Source: a virus. From it: DNA of 62,858 nt. Position numbers and translations under genes: made by a program. The stretch is taken from positions 1 through 62,858 of IMG/VR virus record IMGVR_UViG_3300031974_002723; one strand, 5' to 3'. Under the pieces are notes generated by a model. The model had not been told where the DNA came from. It did not search any database and saw nothing but the letters and a program-made list of their open reading frames with translations. Every line of letters begins with the position of its first letter. The stretch's first letter is position 1. Below, piece by piece: positions 1-6,048 of the stretch.

Positions 1-81
1 GTGAGTGTTTAAATGTTTGTACCCCCAAGAGGAATCGAACCTCTATCTGCGGTTTAGGAAACCGATGCTCTATCCGTTGAG
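1..81. repeat. Terminal direct repeat, left copy (contig circularity)
   Basis: Bases 1-81 are identical to 62778-62858. The copy lies inside the tRNA-Arg gene and ends mid-gene at the right edge, so it is best read as the overlap of a circular or circularly permuted assembly rather than a biological long terminal repeat. The unit genome is then 62,777 bp. Confidence 0.95.
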
Positions 82-91
82 CTATGGGGGT
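20..91 (-). tRNA. tRNA-Arg (anticodon CCT, reads AGG)
   Basis: On the minus strand the sequence folds as a full cloverleaf. The acceptor stem is ACCCCCA/TGGGGGT, the D stem is GCTC/GAGC, the anticodon loop is TTCCTAA with CCT at forward positions 56-58, and the T arm is AGAGG-TTCGATT-CCTCT. No CCA is encoded. The top anticodon-stem pair is a mismatch. AGG is the dominant arginine codon in the late genes sampled, so the tRNA probably serves late translation. It sits in the early minus-strand block between the 82-residue gene at the right edge and the 185-residue gene at 173-730. Confidence 0.95.
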
Positions 92-172
92 AGGGCGGGA
101 GAGAACCCTAAAAACTCTCCCTTGCATACTTAGATTACAGACACAAAGCGGGTATGCCAGCCGCCCACAAGT

Positions 173-730
173 TTACTCCCACTCGTCCATGGGGTCCGTC
201 CCCTTCTCGGATGCCCATCCGAGTTCTTGGAACAGCATCGCTGCATCAGGCACGTCTTCGCGGTTGCTTTCCGCCTCGTCCTGTGGCTGAGGGGTGCGAC
301 CCTCTGCATCGAGGTAGATGCGCTTGTTCTCTTGGTTGCGACCGAACTCCATGATGCTCGACGGGCATTGCACTTCGTCGTTCTCTGCCATGTCCAAGGC
401 ACGGCTCTTCATGTACTCGACACGGACCAGGTTCAGGTAGATGCACCCACGTCTGTGGTTGAAGGTCATCATGATGCCGTAGGTGGCGGGGTCTTGGTCG
501 TACCGCTCGGCGAGAGCCTGAGCCTCGCGCAGTTCGCCAGCCCAGTACGAGTACGCACCCTCAGGGTCCGTGGGTGAGATGACGGTGGCCTCTGCGTCAT
601 TGGCGTAGTAGTAGAAGCCGTAGGATTGCGGGTTGAGCAGAGCGTCACAGGTGACGATGGACTGCCCGTGGCAGATGGCGCGACCGAGAGACTCGGCGAA
701 GGCGCGGGTGTTGGTGTTATCGTTCAGCAT
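173..730 (-). CDS. Early hypothetical protein, 185 aa
   Basis: I do not recognise the family. The protein is acidic, with an aromatic patch (FYYYAND) near residue 40 and a strongly acidic tail ending DPMDEWE, and has no membrane segment. Eleven of its twelve arginines use CGN codons, unlike the late genes. It is the last gene of the left arm before the tRNA-Arg and lies 10 bp downstream of the 741-1013 gene, so it is probably co-transcribed from the promoter at 1040-1071. Its place among many small early genes suggests a host-takeover role, which is inference only. Confidence 0.75.
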   Translation of the reverse strand: MLNDNTNTRAFAESLGRAICHGQSIVTCDALLNPQSYGFYYYANDAEATVISPTDPEGAYSYWAGELREAQALAERYDQDPATYGIMMTFNHRRGCIYLNLVRVEYMKSRALDMAENDEVQCPSSIMEFGRNQENKRIYLDAEGRTPQPQDEAESNREDVPDAAMLFQELGWASEKGTDPMDEWE

Positions 731-740
731 GTCTATTCAA

Positions 741-1013
741 TTAGAGGTTCTGGGTGATGGTGTCGTAGTTCAGGTGCGGATTCCATTCCTTCATGTCATC
801 CACGATTTCTTGGGCCTTCATCCGAGCGTAGTCACGCTTCTGGGTTTCGGTTCCTGCCCGCTGTGGGGAGGGGATACGGATGAAGCGGGTGAAGGGACCC
901 TCTTCGTCTTCCATGGCTACGGCGTAGGAACCCTCGTCGTTGAGGATAGCGCGAGTGACGCTGTTGATGTAGCCCTCGACGACATCGAGGTAGGTGATGA
1001 GTTTGCGATTCAT
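741..1013 (-). CDS. Early hypothetical protein, 90 aa
   Basis: Unrecognised soluble protein. I start it at the ATG at 1013 (MNRKLITYLDVVEG) because a good promoter with its -7 box at 1040-1047 lies just upstream. An in-frame extension to 1070 would run through that promoter. The leader is CA-rich and ends ACACATG, as in other genes of this arm. It has mixed charge, with a run of basic and acidic residues (QKRDYARMKAQEIVDD) that is probably helical. It is the first gene of a short unit with the 185-residue gene that follows. Confidence 0.75.
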   Translation of the reverse strand: MNRKLITYLDVVEGYINSVTRAILNDEGSYAVAMEDEEGPFTRFIRIPSPQRAGTETQKRDYARMKAQEIVDDMKEWNPHLNYDTITQNL

Positions 1014-1039
1014 GTGTTGTGAGGTTTTGAATTCGTGGA

Positions 1040-1071
1040 CAAAGTTACAACGATTGTTTCTTATTTCCAAA
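1040..1071 (-). promoter_or_regulatory. Early promoter (TTTG-20-TAACTTTG)
   Basis: Read on the minus strand, TTTG (1068-1071) is separated by 20 nt from TAACTTTG (1040-1047), matching the Bacteroidota consensus of -33 TTTG and -7 TAnnTTTG. The bases after the -7 box (TCCACG) recur in the promoter at 2066-2097. It drives the gene starting at 1013. Confidence 0.8.
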
Positions 1072-1072
1072 T

Positions 1073-1318
1073 TTATTTTGCCTCCTCTTTAGAGGAGAGT
1101 TCTTGTGCGTTCATGTTTGCTTGTGCGAGGATCCGTTCCATGTCATACACGGAGTAGTCAGCCTCCCTAATGTTCTCAAGCTGGGCGGCTACAGCGTACC
1201 ACATCCGTGCGTGAAGCGGGTCGGATACGTCCTTCCAATTCTGGATGCACATGTCGATGAGTTGCTCGACCATGGCTTTGTGTGTGCGGTTCACGTCCGC
1301 TTCTGTGTACTTGTTCAT
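1073..1318 (-). CDS. Early hypothetical protein, 81 aa
   Basis: Unrecognised. I choose the ATG at 1318 (MNKYTEADVNRTHKAM) because it lies 5 bp after the stop of the 1324-2025 gene. The longer in-frame reading to 1438 overlaps that gene entirely and is rich in unlikely residues. The protein looks all-helical, with a repeated hydrophobic pattern (MVEQLIDMCIQNW, MWYAVAAQLENI). Its stop codon is packed against the -33 box of the next promoter at 1068-1071. Confidence 0.75.
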   Translation of the reverse strand: MNKYTEADVNRTHKAMVEQLIDMCIQNWKDVSDPLHARMWYAVAAQLENIREADYSVYDMERILAQANMNAQELSSKEEAK

Positions 1319-1323
1319 GTCTT

Positions 1324-2025
1324 TCAGATTTCGGTGGTGATGCTTCCCTCGCGGTTGTACACGAGGCGCTTGCAATTTTGTACAGGGAAGTAGTGGGTGC
1401 AAGAGTCGTCGAGGTCCACCATCGTGTCTTGAGGCCACTCAAGGCTACGCACCACATCTGCAAGGCAGTCGTAGCAGTAGATGAGGCTGTCAGTGTACAC
1501 TCGGTCCCAGCCTCCGTGGTTGGTCACGTCGTACCACTTGGCCTTGATGCGCTCCACCTCAAGGGAGATACCCTCCTCTGCCATGCGGATGGCGGTGGAC
1601 TTGTGTGTGATGGTGCGGACCATGTCGTCCATCTGGTCGTAGACCACGACCCCGTCACCGAGCATCACCCCGTCATACACTTGGATGAAGAGGGTGTGGA
1701 AGCCCCAATCGTCGATGTCTTCGGGGTCGATGGTGTCGCTGAACTTAGGGGTCAGTCTGACCCACGCACCATGCGGGTGCTCCTCGATGTCGTAGCGAAC
1801 GAGGTCTCTCTCTGTACGCTCGGTCATGTTTTCGATTCGCTCGGTGTAGTACTCCAAGCGGTCGTGTGCCCACTGGTCGATGTACTCCTCGACCATGGCC
1901 TTGGCGAGTTCAGGGGCGGCTACGTCCTCGACACGGCGGCAGGTGGTTTCGGAGTAGCCCTCGTTCATGCCACCGATGGAGTCGATGACGAAGTAGTGGG
2001 GTGCGGTACGCAGGTTAGTGTTCAT
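1324..2025 (-). CDS. Early hypothetical protein, 233 aa
   Basis: Unrecognised soluble protein and one of the largest left-arm genes. Visible features are a helical acidic middle (YTERIENMTERTERDL) and a C-terminal half with several cysteines. I see no catalytic motif I can name. It is expressed from the promoter at 2066-2097, through a leader of about 40 nt ending CTCACACCCATG. The 81-residue gene follows after 5 bp, probably in the same transcript. Confidence 0.75.
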   Translation of the reverse strand: MNTNLRTAPHYFVIDSIGGMNEGYSETTCRRVEDVAAPELAKAMVEEYIDQWAHDRLEYYTERIENMTERTERDLVRYDIEEHPHGAWVRLTPKFSDTIDPEDIDDWGFHTLFIQVYDGVMLGDGVVVYDQMDDMVRTITHKSTAIRMAEEGISLEVERIKAKWYDVTNHGGWDRVYTDSLIYCYDCLADVVRSLEWPQDTMVDLDDSCTHYFPVQNCKRLVYNREGSITTEI

Positions 2026-2065
2026 GGGTGTGAGTTTTGAATGTTGTTGGCTGAATTGCCGTGGA

Positions 2066-2097
2066 CAAAGTTAAGGCAAATGTTCCTATCTACCAAA
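2066..2097 (-). promoter_or_regulatory. Early promoter (TTTG-20-TAACTTTG)
   Basis: Minus-strand TTTG (2094-2097), 20 nt spacer and TAACTTTG (2066-2073), followed by TCCACG exactly as at 1040-1071. Both promoters also share TTTGG at the -33 element. It drives the 233-residue gene at 1324-2025. Confidence 0.82.
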
Positions 2098-2120
2098 TTT
2101 ATTTTCTAAGTGGCTGACTT

Positions 2121-2396
2121 TCAGCACTCTTTGCTTCGGGTGAGCAGGTCGTTGAACCTGTCGTCCTCGCCGTCCGTGCGCTCAAGCGCCCAGTCAAGGA
2201 CAGCATCGAACCCGTGGATGGTTTGGTTCGGGCGGCGGTGACGCTCAAGGTCAGACTCACGCACCCACCGCTCTACACGGATGGGACGGCCAAGGTCCAT
2301 GGCGTGGTCGAGGTGGTCCGCGAGGTCATCGAGGATGTTGCTATCGTTGCGCTGATAGATGTCGCCGTTGGCGGCGTGGATGAGGTAGGTACACAT
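2121..2396 (-). CDS. Early hypothetical protein, 91 aa
   Basis: Unrecognised. The start reads MCTYLIHAANGDIYQRND, and the protein is rich in Asp, Arg and His, acidic overall and without a membrane segment. Its ATG overlaps the stop of the upstream 50-residue gene as TGATG, so the two are likely translationally coupled. It ends just upstream of the promoter at 2066-2097. Confidence 0.72.
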   Translation of the reverse strand: MCTYLIHAANGDIYQRNDSNILDDLADHLDHAMDLGRPIRVERWVRESDLERHRRPNQTIHGFDAVLDWALERTDGEDDRFNDLLTRSKEC

Positions 2397-2548
2397 CAGT
2401 CCGTGTATTTGAGGGTGGTTGCGATTGCATCGCCCAGCACCTTGCCGAGCGGGTTGATTTCTGAGCCTTCAGAGGCAGGTACGGCGAGGAAGAACATCTC
2501 CGCCAGCATCAGTGCCTGTTGCACCTTTTGGATTTCGTCTTGTGTCAT
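2396..2548 (-). CDS. Early hypothetical small protein, 50 aa
   Basis: Begins MTQDEIQKVQQALMLAEMFF. The first half is an amphipathic helix, and a hydrophobic stretch (MFFLAVPA) lies near residue 20. The ATG at 2548 is preceded by a CA-rich spacer (AACACACACAAACAC) directly after the stop of the 27-residue gene. The stop overlaps the start of the next gene (TGATG). Family not recognised. Confidence 0.62.
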   Translation of the reverse strand: MTQDEIQKVQQALMLAEMFFLAVPASEGSEINPLGKVLGDAIATTLKYTD

Positions 2549-2563
2549 GTGTTTGTGTGTGTT

Positions 2564-2647
2564 TCAGTCGGCGATGAGAACGAATACGAGGAGGCCCATC
2601 ATAATGAGCGGCCCGCAAAAGGCCTGAAGGAATCCGATTTCTTCCAT
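2564..2647 (-). CDS. Early tiny membrane protein, 27 aa
   Basis: The reading frame MEEIGFLQAFCGPLIMMGLL... ends in one hydrophobic segment that would span a membrane, with acidic ends. It fills the space between the zinc-ribbon gene and the 50-residue gene, with CA-rich spacers on both sides (CACAGACATG in front). Gene spacing and composition support it, but nothing shows its function. Confidence 0.55.
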   Translation of the reverse strand: MEEIGFLQAFCGPLIMMGLLVFVLIAD

Positions 2648-2654
2648 GTCTGTG

Positions 2655-2936
2655 TCAGTCGAAGCTGTATCCGCACTCAGGGCAGAAGGGGTGAACGTCA
2701 GTGTATTCAGGACTTGCATCGCAGTCAGGGCAATCGACCTCGTACACGCACACAAGATCCGTGAACTTTGTGGGGCCGCGCTTGTCTGACTCGTCCGTGG
2801 GGAGGAACTCGTCGAGGGTCTGCATGACCGAATCAACGGCGGTGTGCAGGGAGTCATCGGCCTTGTATCCGAGGCGGCGGAGGATGCGGACAGCGAGGTC
2901 ACGCTTGAAGTCTTCGTAGTTCTGTGTGTTCTTCAT
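2655..2936 (-). CDS. Early zinc-ribbon protein, 93 aa
   Basis: The C-terminus carries two Cys pairs, CPDC (about residues 69-72) and CPEC (about 85-88), spaced as in a small zinc ribbon. The N-terminal 55 residues are helical and charged. Such proteins often bind nucleic acid or protein partners. The ATG lies close behind the stop of the 166-residue gene with a spacer ending CAGACAGACATG. Zinc binding is inferred from the Cys pattern. Confidence 0.72.
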   Translation of the reverse strand: MKNTQNYEDFKRDLAVRILRRLGYKADDSLHTAVDSVMQTLDEFLPTDESDKRGPTKFTDLVCVYEVDCPDCDASPEYTDVHPFCPECGYSFD

Positions 2937-2947
2937 GTCTGTCTGTA

Positions 2948-3448
2948 TTAGAGGGTGATTTCCTTGCTGTTTTCAATGCTGTAGATGGCCTTCTCTCCGC
3001 GCTCCCTACCGAGTGCCTTTGCCACGGAGATGTCCTCCACGAGGGTGGTCACGTCGAAGACGATGTCCTCGCCATCCACCCAAGTGCCGACACACAGGGG
3101 GTGCTGTGGCATCCATCCGTGTTCGTAGGCGGCGGCCCAAGTCTTCTCGAAAGCCCGCTTGAACTCCCTGAACAGGACTTGTGGGTGCTTAGAGTCGAGG
3201 TAGCCCTCGGCGATGTCTTCCCGAAGCTCCACCATGGACAGGCGGACTTCAGGCACACAGCCACCGACTGCGTGACCCCAACAGGGGCGCCAAGGGTCGG
3301 TCGGGAGGTCATTGTAGTTCAGGGTTCCAGCCATGTAGGTGTACACCATGTGGCCTGGTGTGAGCAGGATGGTGTCTCCGCCGTCAGCGAGGGTGCGGCC
3401 ATAGGACTCAGCGATGAGGCTGAAGTGGGGGTATTCGAAAGTCTTCAT
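2948..3448 (-). CDS. Early hypothetical protein, 166 aa
   Basis: Unrecognised soluble protein starting MKTFEYPHFSLIAESYGRTL. It has a Trp/Cys-containing middle (WRPCWGHAVGGC) and a C-terminal acidic helix, with no membrane segment. It is first in the transcription unit that begins at the promoter 3498-3530, with a leader of about 45 nt ending CTCACACACATG. Confidence 0.75.
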   Translation of the reverse strand: MKTFEYPHFSLIAESYGRTLADGGDTILLTPGHMVYTYMAGTLNYNDLPTDPWRPCWGHAVGGCVPEVRLSMVELREDIAEGYLDSKHPQVLFREFKRAFEKTWAAAYEHGWMPQHPLCVGTWVDGEDIVFDVTTLVEDISVAKALGRERGEKAIYSIENSKEITL

Positions 3449-3497
3449 GTGTGTGAGTGTTTTGAATGTTCGACTGAGGTGGTGTCGAATCGGACCG

Positions 3498-3530
3498 CTA
3501 AGTTAAGCACATCGACTCCACATTTCCAAA
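3498..3530 (-). promoter_or_regulatory. Early promoter (TTTG-21-TAACTTAG)
   Basis: Minus-strand TTTGGAAA (its TTTG at 3527-3530), 21 nt spacer, then TTAACTTAG with the -7 box TAACTTAG at 3498-3505. It resembles the two other left-arm promoters but has one mismatch in the -7 box (TTAG for TTTG). It lies upstream of the 166-residue gene. Confidence 0.62.
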
Positions 3531-3539
3531 TCTAATTTC

Positions 3540-3716
3540 TTACCCTTTAGGGTAGATTGCTTCGAAGGCCTCTTGTTGGCGGGCCATCTGTTCCACTTCC
3601 GTGTCTGTGTACACCACGCAGTCGCCACACGGGAGGCGGAACACGGACGAGCCGAGGGAGGTGAACAGGGGTTCTGCGCTGAGGTAGGCCGCCGCCTTCA
3701 GGATGTCAATCATCAT
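3540..3716 (-). CDS. Early hypothetical small protein, 58 aa
   Basis: Starts at a double ATG (MMIDILKAAAYLSAEPLF). An earlier TTG at 3722 is in frame but less likely. There is a short Cys pair (PCGDC), a helical acidic C-terminus and no membrane segment. A CA-repeat spacer separates it from the 108-residue gene. Family not recognised. Confidence 0.65.
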   Translation of the reverse strand: MMIDILKAAAYLSAEPLFTSLGSSVFRLPCGDCVVYTDTEVEQMARQQEAFEAIYPKG

Positions 3717-3743
3717 GTGCAATCGATCTTGTGTGTGTGTGTG

Positions 3744-4070
3744 TCAGTCGCGAGGCTTCGTCCACCATGTGGTGTCCATGCCTGTCCAAGGGAAGTAGGT
3801 CCCAAGTTGGAGGATGGGGGTTGACGCGGCTGTGTCTGTGAGCCACTTCCAATCCTGCATCCACTGCTCCCGAAGGGAGTCTTCCGTGTCTGTGTCTGCG
3901 GGTGAGGCCTTGTAGACCTTGTAGCGACCCCATCCGTCTGCGTAGACGTTCCATCCCCTGTGCATGACAAGGTGGATGATGGCCTGTTCGAGATTCCACG
4001 AAGTGGTGGGGACGATGAGCCAAGCGGTGGCTTCCTGTTGGGTGGTGAGTGTGTCTGTCATGTCTGTCAT
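3744..4070 (-). CDS. Early hypothetical protein, 108 aa
   Basis: Begins MTDMTDTLTTQQEATAWL. Rich in Trp (at least eight, including WMQDWKWL and TTWW) and Thr, and soluble. The Trp-rich C-terminus is unusual for a small early protein. The leader carries AACACACAAACACATG. A tRNA-like hairpin lies between this gene and the one upstream. Family not recognised. Confidence 0.7.
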   Translation of the reverse strand: MTDMTDTLTTQQEATAWLIVPTTSWNLEQAIIHLVMHRGWNVYADGWGRYKVYKASPADTDTEDSLREQWMQDWKWLTDTAASTPILQLGTYFPWTGMDTTWWTKPRD

Positions 4071-4084
4071 GTGTTTGTGTGTTT

Positions 4085-4127
4085 GAGCGCAGGGTGGAAT
4101 CGAACCACCCCAAGCACCATGTGCGCT
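4085..4127 (-). other. tRNA-like minihelix (acceptor stem plus T arm only)
   Basis: On the minus strand, AGCGCA (4122-4127) pairs with TGCGCT (4086-4091), stacked directly on a T-arm-like hairpin: stem GGGTGG/CCACCC and loop TTCGATT, which is a canonical T-loop. About 12 nt (CATGGTGCTTG region) replaces the D and anticodon arms, and no 5' half is present upstream. It fills a gene spacer. It may be a decayed tRNA or a structured RNA element in the early transcript. Confidence 0.55.
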
Positions 4128-4137
4128 TGTCTGTGTG

Positions 4138-4452
4138 TCACGCCTTGACGTGGCGGTTGAATGCAGGGTCCATCGTACTGGACAGTGTGTGTGGATACAC
4201 CTCCACGGCGTAGCTAAGCATGGCGTTCAAGACCTTCCGCATTTCCCACAGCTCTGCCTGTGTGTTCCATCGGGCGCCAATCGTCCTGTCTGTGAGGCGT
4301 TGCTTCCGTTCGAGTTGCTCCACCTTGTCTGCGGCAAGCCTAATGCAGGCACCGCACAGGAAGGGGTCTTCGTGAAAGATGCCGTAGAGGTAGTCAGCGG
4401 CCTTGGACGTGAACTCCATAGGAGTCGGGGAGGGGAGAGAAAAATTCATCAT
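4138..4452 (-). CDS. Early hypothetical protein, 104 aa
   Basis: I start at the double ATG at 4452/4449 (MMNFSLPSPTPMEFTSKA), directly after the CA-rich spacer AACACACAGACAC that follows the previous stop. It contains a Cys pair (FLCGACIRLAADKVEQL) opening a long amphipathic helix with heptad-like spacing. Unrecognised family. Confidence 0.7.
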   Translation of the reverse strand: MMNFSLPSPTPMEFTSKAADYLYGIFHEDPFLCGACIRLAADKVEQLERKQRLTDRTIGARWNTQAELWEMRKVLNAMLSYAVEVYPHTLSSTMDPAFNRHVKA

Positions 4453-4465
4453 GTGTCTGTGTGTT

Positions 4466-4612
4466 TCAGTGTGTGTTTGCGAGTTCCTTGTAGTACTCGA
4501 TGTTTTCTTTTGCAATCTGCTTTGCAGCCTCTGTGCGTGAGTGTTGCAGGAGTTGCTCGTGGAGGCGAATCTGCTTGTGGCAGTAGTCCCGAAGGGAGAG
4601 CTTAGCTTTCAT
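4466..4612 (-). CDS. Early hypothetical small protein, 48 aa
   Basis: Begins MKAKLSLRDYCHKQIRLHEQ. The whole protein looks like one long charged helix. The upstream spacer repeats the arm's signature (AACACACAGACACATG). In-frame extension beyond 4612 would read through the neighbouring gene in a low-complexity frame, so the internal ATG is chosen. Function unknown. Confidence 0.65.
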   Translation of the reverse strand: MKAKLSLRDYCHKQIRLHEQLLQHSRTEAAKQIAKENIEYYKELANTH

Positions 4613-4637
4613 GTGTCTGTGTGTTTCTGTGTGTGAA

Positions 4638-5261
4638 TCAGAGGCAATCGTCGAGGCTGATTTCGTCAGCGGCAACGCCGTATCCGTCCTGCAGAGCGGC
4701 CCACCGAACAGCGTCCTCAAGCTCCAACCCCGCAGGAACTTCGGAGAAGTCGCACCAGGTCTTGCGGATGACGTGAGCCTTGGCAGGGTTCTTGACCTCG
4801 ACCTCGACCTCCTTGCGGCGGTTGGTGGCCTCATCCCAAACCACGTCAACCTTGGGGGCGGTTTTCGCGGCTCGCTTCTGTGTGTTGGCCATGGACTGCT
4901 TCTGAGCCTGAGCCTCCAACTTGCCGTTGCTGTCCTTCGGACCTTTGCGGGCCTTACGCTTGAGGGACTTGGCGGCGACGGACTCCGTCTTGACCTCCAT
5001 CGGCTTTGCCGCCATGCGGATGACAGGCTTGGTGTGTGTCTGTGACACGGAGTCGTAGACAGCTTGGATGGCGGCGGCCTTCAGCTTGTCGGCCTTCTTT
5101 GCCACCTTGGTGGCCTTGCGAGGCTTCTTAGCCTCCCACACAGACAAGGCCTTGCGGTCGGCCTTCTCAGCGGCCCAAAGAGCCTTGTTAGCGGCCTTAC
5201 GGCCTTCGAGGGTGAGCGTCAGCTTCTGAGAAGCGGTGAGGGTGTAGGTCATGTTTGCCAT
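4638..5261 (-). CDS. Lys/Ala-rich early protein, 207 aa
   Basis: Starts MANMTYTLTASQKL (ATG 5261, with a second ATG at 5252). Residues about 30-160 are dominated by Lys and Ala in patterns such as KKPRKATKVAKKADKLKAAA, reminiscent of histone H1-like or nucleoid-associated tails, followed by an acidic, hydrophobic C-terminal domain ending ISLDDCL. It is the first gene transcribed leftward from the strand switch, from the promoter at 5303-5336. A DNA-binding or host-nucleoid role is an inference from composition only. Confidence 0.72.
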   Translation of the reverse strand: MANMTYTLTASQKLTLTLEGRKAANKALWAAEKADRKALSVWEAKKPRKATKVAKKADKLKAAAIQAVYDSVSQTHTKPVIRMAAKPMEVKTESVAAKSLKRKARKGPKDSNGKLEAQAQKQSMANTQKRAAKTAPKVDVVWDEATNRRKEVEVEVKNPAKAHVIRKTWCDFSEVPAGLELEDAVRWAALQDGYGVAADEISLDDCL

Positions 5262-5302
5262 GAGGTGAGTGTTTGAAGCCTCAGCGACGTTGCCGAGGAC
5301 CA

Positions 5303-5336
5303 CAAAGGTAGTGGATAGCTTGGGATAAATCGCAAA
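5303..5336 (-). promoter_or_regulatory. Early promoter (TTTG-22-TACCTTTG), head of the left arm
   Basis: Minus-strand TTTG (5333-5336), 22 nt, then TACCTTTG (5303-5310). It sits at the edge of the strand-switch region and reads into the 207-residue gene at 4638-5261 through a leader of about 40 nt ending CACTCACCTCATGGC. Confidence 0.72.
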
Positions 5337-5374
5337 TTTGAAGGGGGAGAATCTTCCTGCGCGATTTCTGCGCC

Positions 5375-5385
5375 CGCATTATGCG
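5375..5385. repeat. Operator-like palindrome CGCATTATGCG, copy 1
   Basis: An 11-bp palindrome (CGCAT-T-ATGCG) that recurs exactly at 5720-5730 and with small changes at 5420-5430, all inside the strand-switch spacer. Confidence 0.55.
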
Positions 5386-5419
5386 CATGGAAACAGGCGC
5401 TGAAGATTGGCGTGATGCA

Positions 5420-5430
5420 CGCATGATGCA
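5420..5430. repeat. Operator-like palindrome variant CGCATGATGCA
   Basis: Nine of eleven bases match the palindrome copies at 5375 and 5720. It lies 45 bp from copy 1 and could be a weaker site for the same factor. Confidence 0.4.
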
Positions 5431-5719
5431 GACACACACACAGGAGGCCTTGGTTCTGCCGTTTGGTGGATGGGATGAACGTGAATCGACGAAGCCCTAG
5501 CGAAGCGAAGCTTGGTGCGCAAAACCATGTGTGATTCGGCGTGTATAATGCAAGCGGAATGGAGTACGGTTTCGTGTGTGGAGGATTGGGGGTGGGATTG
5601 TCTCCCCTGTCGCTACTGCTATCGGCTACAGATTCGCTTCAATCAGTACTCCATCTGAACAGCTACAACGCATTGGCTACCAGCAAGATAGCAAAACGCT
5701 GAATGTTTTGGCGACGGTG

Positions 5720-5730
5720 CGCATTATGCG
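5720..5730. repeat. Operator-like palindrome CGCATTATGCG, copy 2
   Basis: Exact second copy of the 11-bp palindrome at 5375-5385, 345 bp away in the same non-coding spacer. Confidence 0.55.
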
Positions 5731-5959
5731 TAGGGTCGGGGTGCGGGAATGCGTTTGGGTGTGTGCGCGCGAGCGTCACGTAGTACGTATAATCCCCCAG
5801 ATCTGTATTACTCCACTCATTTTTAAGCGGGTAATCTGTTCTAACACAACAAATTAGCTTGGATGCGTTAGAATCTTACTCAAAGACTTGCATATGTCAA
5901 AAATCCGCTGTAACTTCGCCTAGCAGCTCAGCGCTATGATGGACAGTCGAGTTGCGATA

Positions 5960-6004
5960 AGCTTCTGAGAAGGTTTTTTGGAGTTGGAGAGGGAGTCAGA
6001 AGCT
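5960..6004. repeat. 9-bp inverted repeat before the first late promoter
   Basis: AGCTTCTGA (5960-5968) and TCAGAAGCT (5996-6004) are perfect inverted copies with a 27-nt G/T-rich centre. The repeat ends 33 bp before the TATATTTG at 6037, so it could be a regulator site or a hairpin. It is not followed by a T tract. Confidence 0.55.
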
Positions 6005-6036
6005 GTTTTGCTGTGCAGGCGCAAGGACTATCTTGT

Positions 6037-6044
6037 TATATTTG
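6037..6044 (+). promoter_or_regulatory. Late promoter TATATTTG, 4 nt before ATG
   Basis: A consensus Bacteroidota -7 box with no TTTG at -33. The ATG at 6049 begins 4 nt after the box, at the expected start of transcription. Confidence 0.68.
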
Positions 6045-6048
6045 CGCT

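Larger units (their letters stand above)
5337..6036. other. Non-coding strand-switch region (about 0.7 kb)
   Basis: This is the only long spacer in the genome, lying between the leftward early block and the rightward late block. I see no convincing gene. Frames present start with GTG and have implausible composition. It contains three copies of a near-palindrome CGCATnATGCG and a 9-bp inverted repeat just before the first late promoter. Regulation of the switch or origin function would fit, but neither is shown. Confidence 0.7.

Noticed and set aside
1-81. Direct terminal repeats of 81 bp as a real phage end structure
   Set aside because: The repeat cuts through a tRNA gene at an arbitrary point and is short and exact, as expected for assembler overlap of a circular map.
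1073-1438. Longer forms of several early genes (for example to 1438, 4849, 5303 and 62499)
   Set aside because: They overlap other genes or promoters and add Arg/Pro/Ser-rich low-quality sequence; internal ATGs with CA-rich leaders or ATGA overlaps fit better.
5576-5857. Possible 93-aa gene in the strand-switch spacer
   Set aside because: It starts at GTG, lacks a promoter or coupling, and its residue pattern (many Arg, Val, Cys, Ile in random order) does not look like a selected protein.
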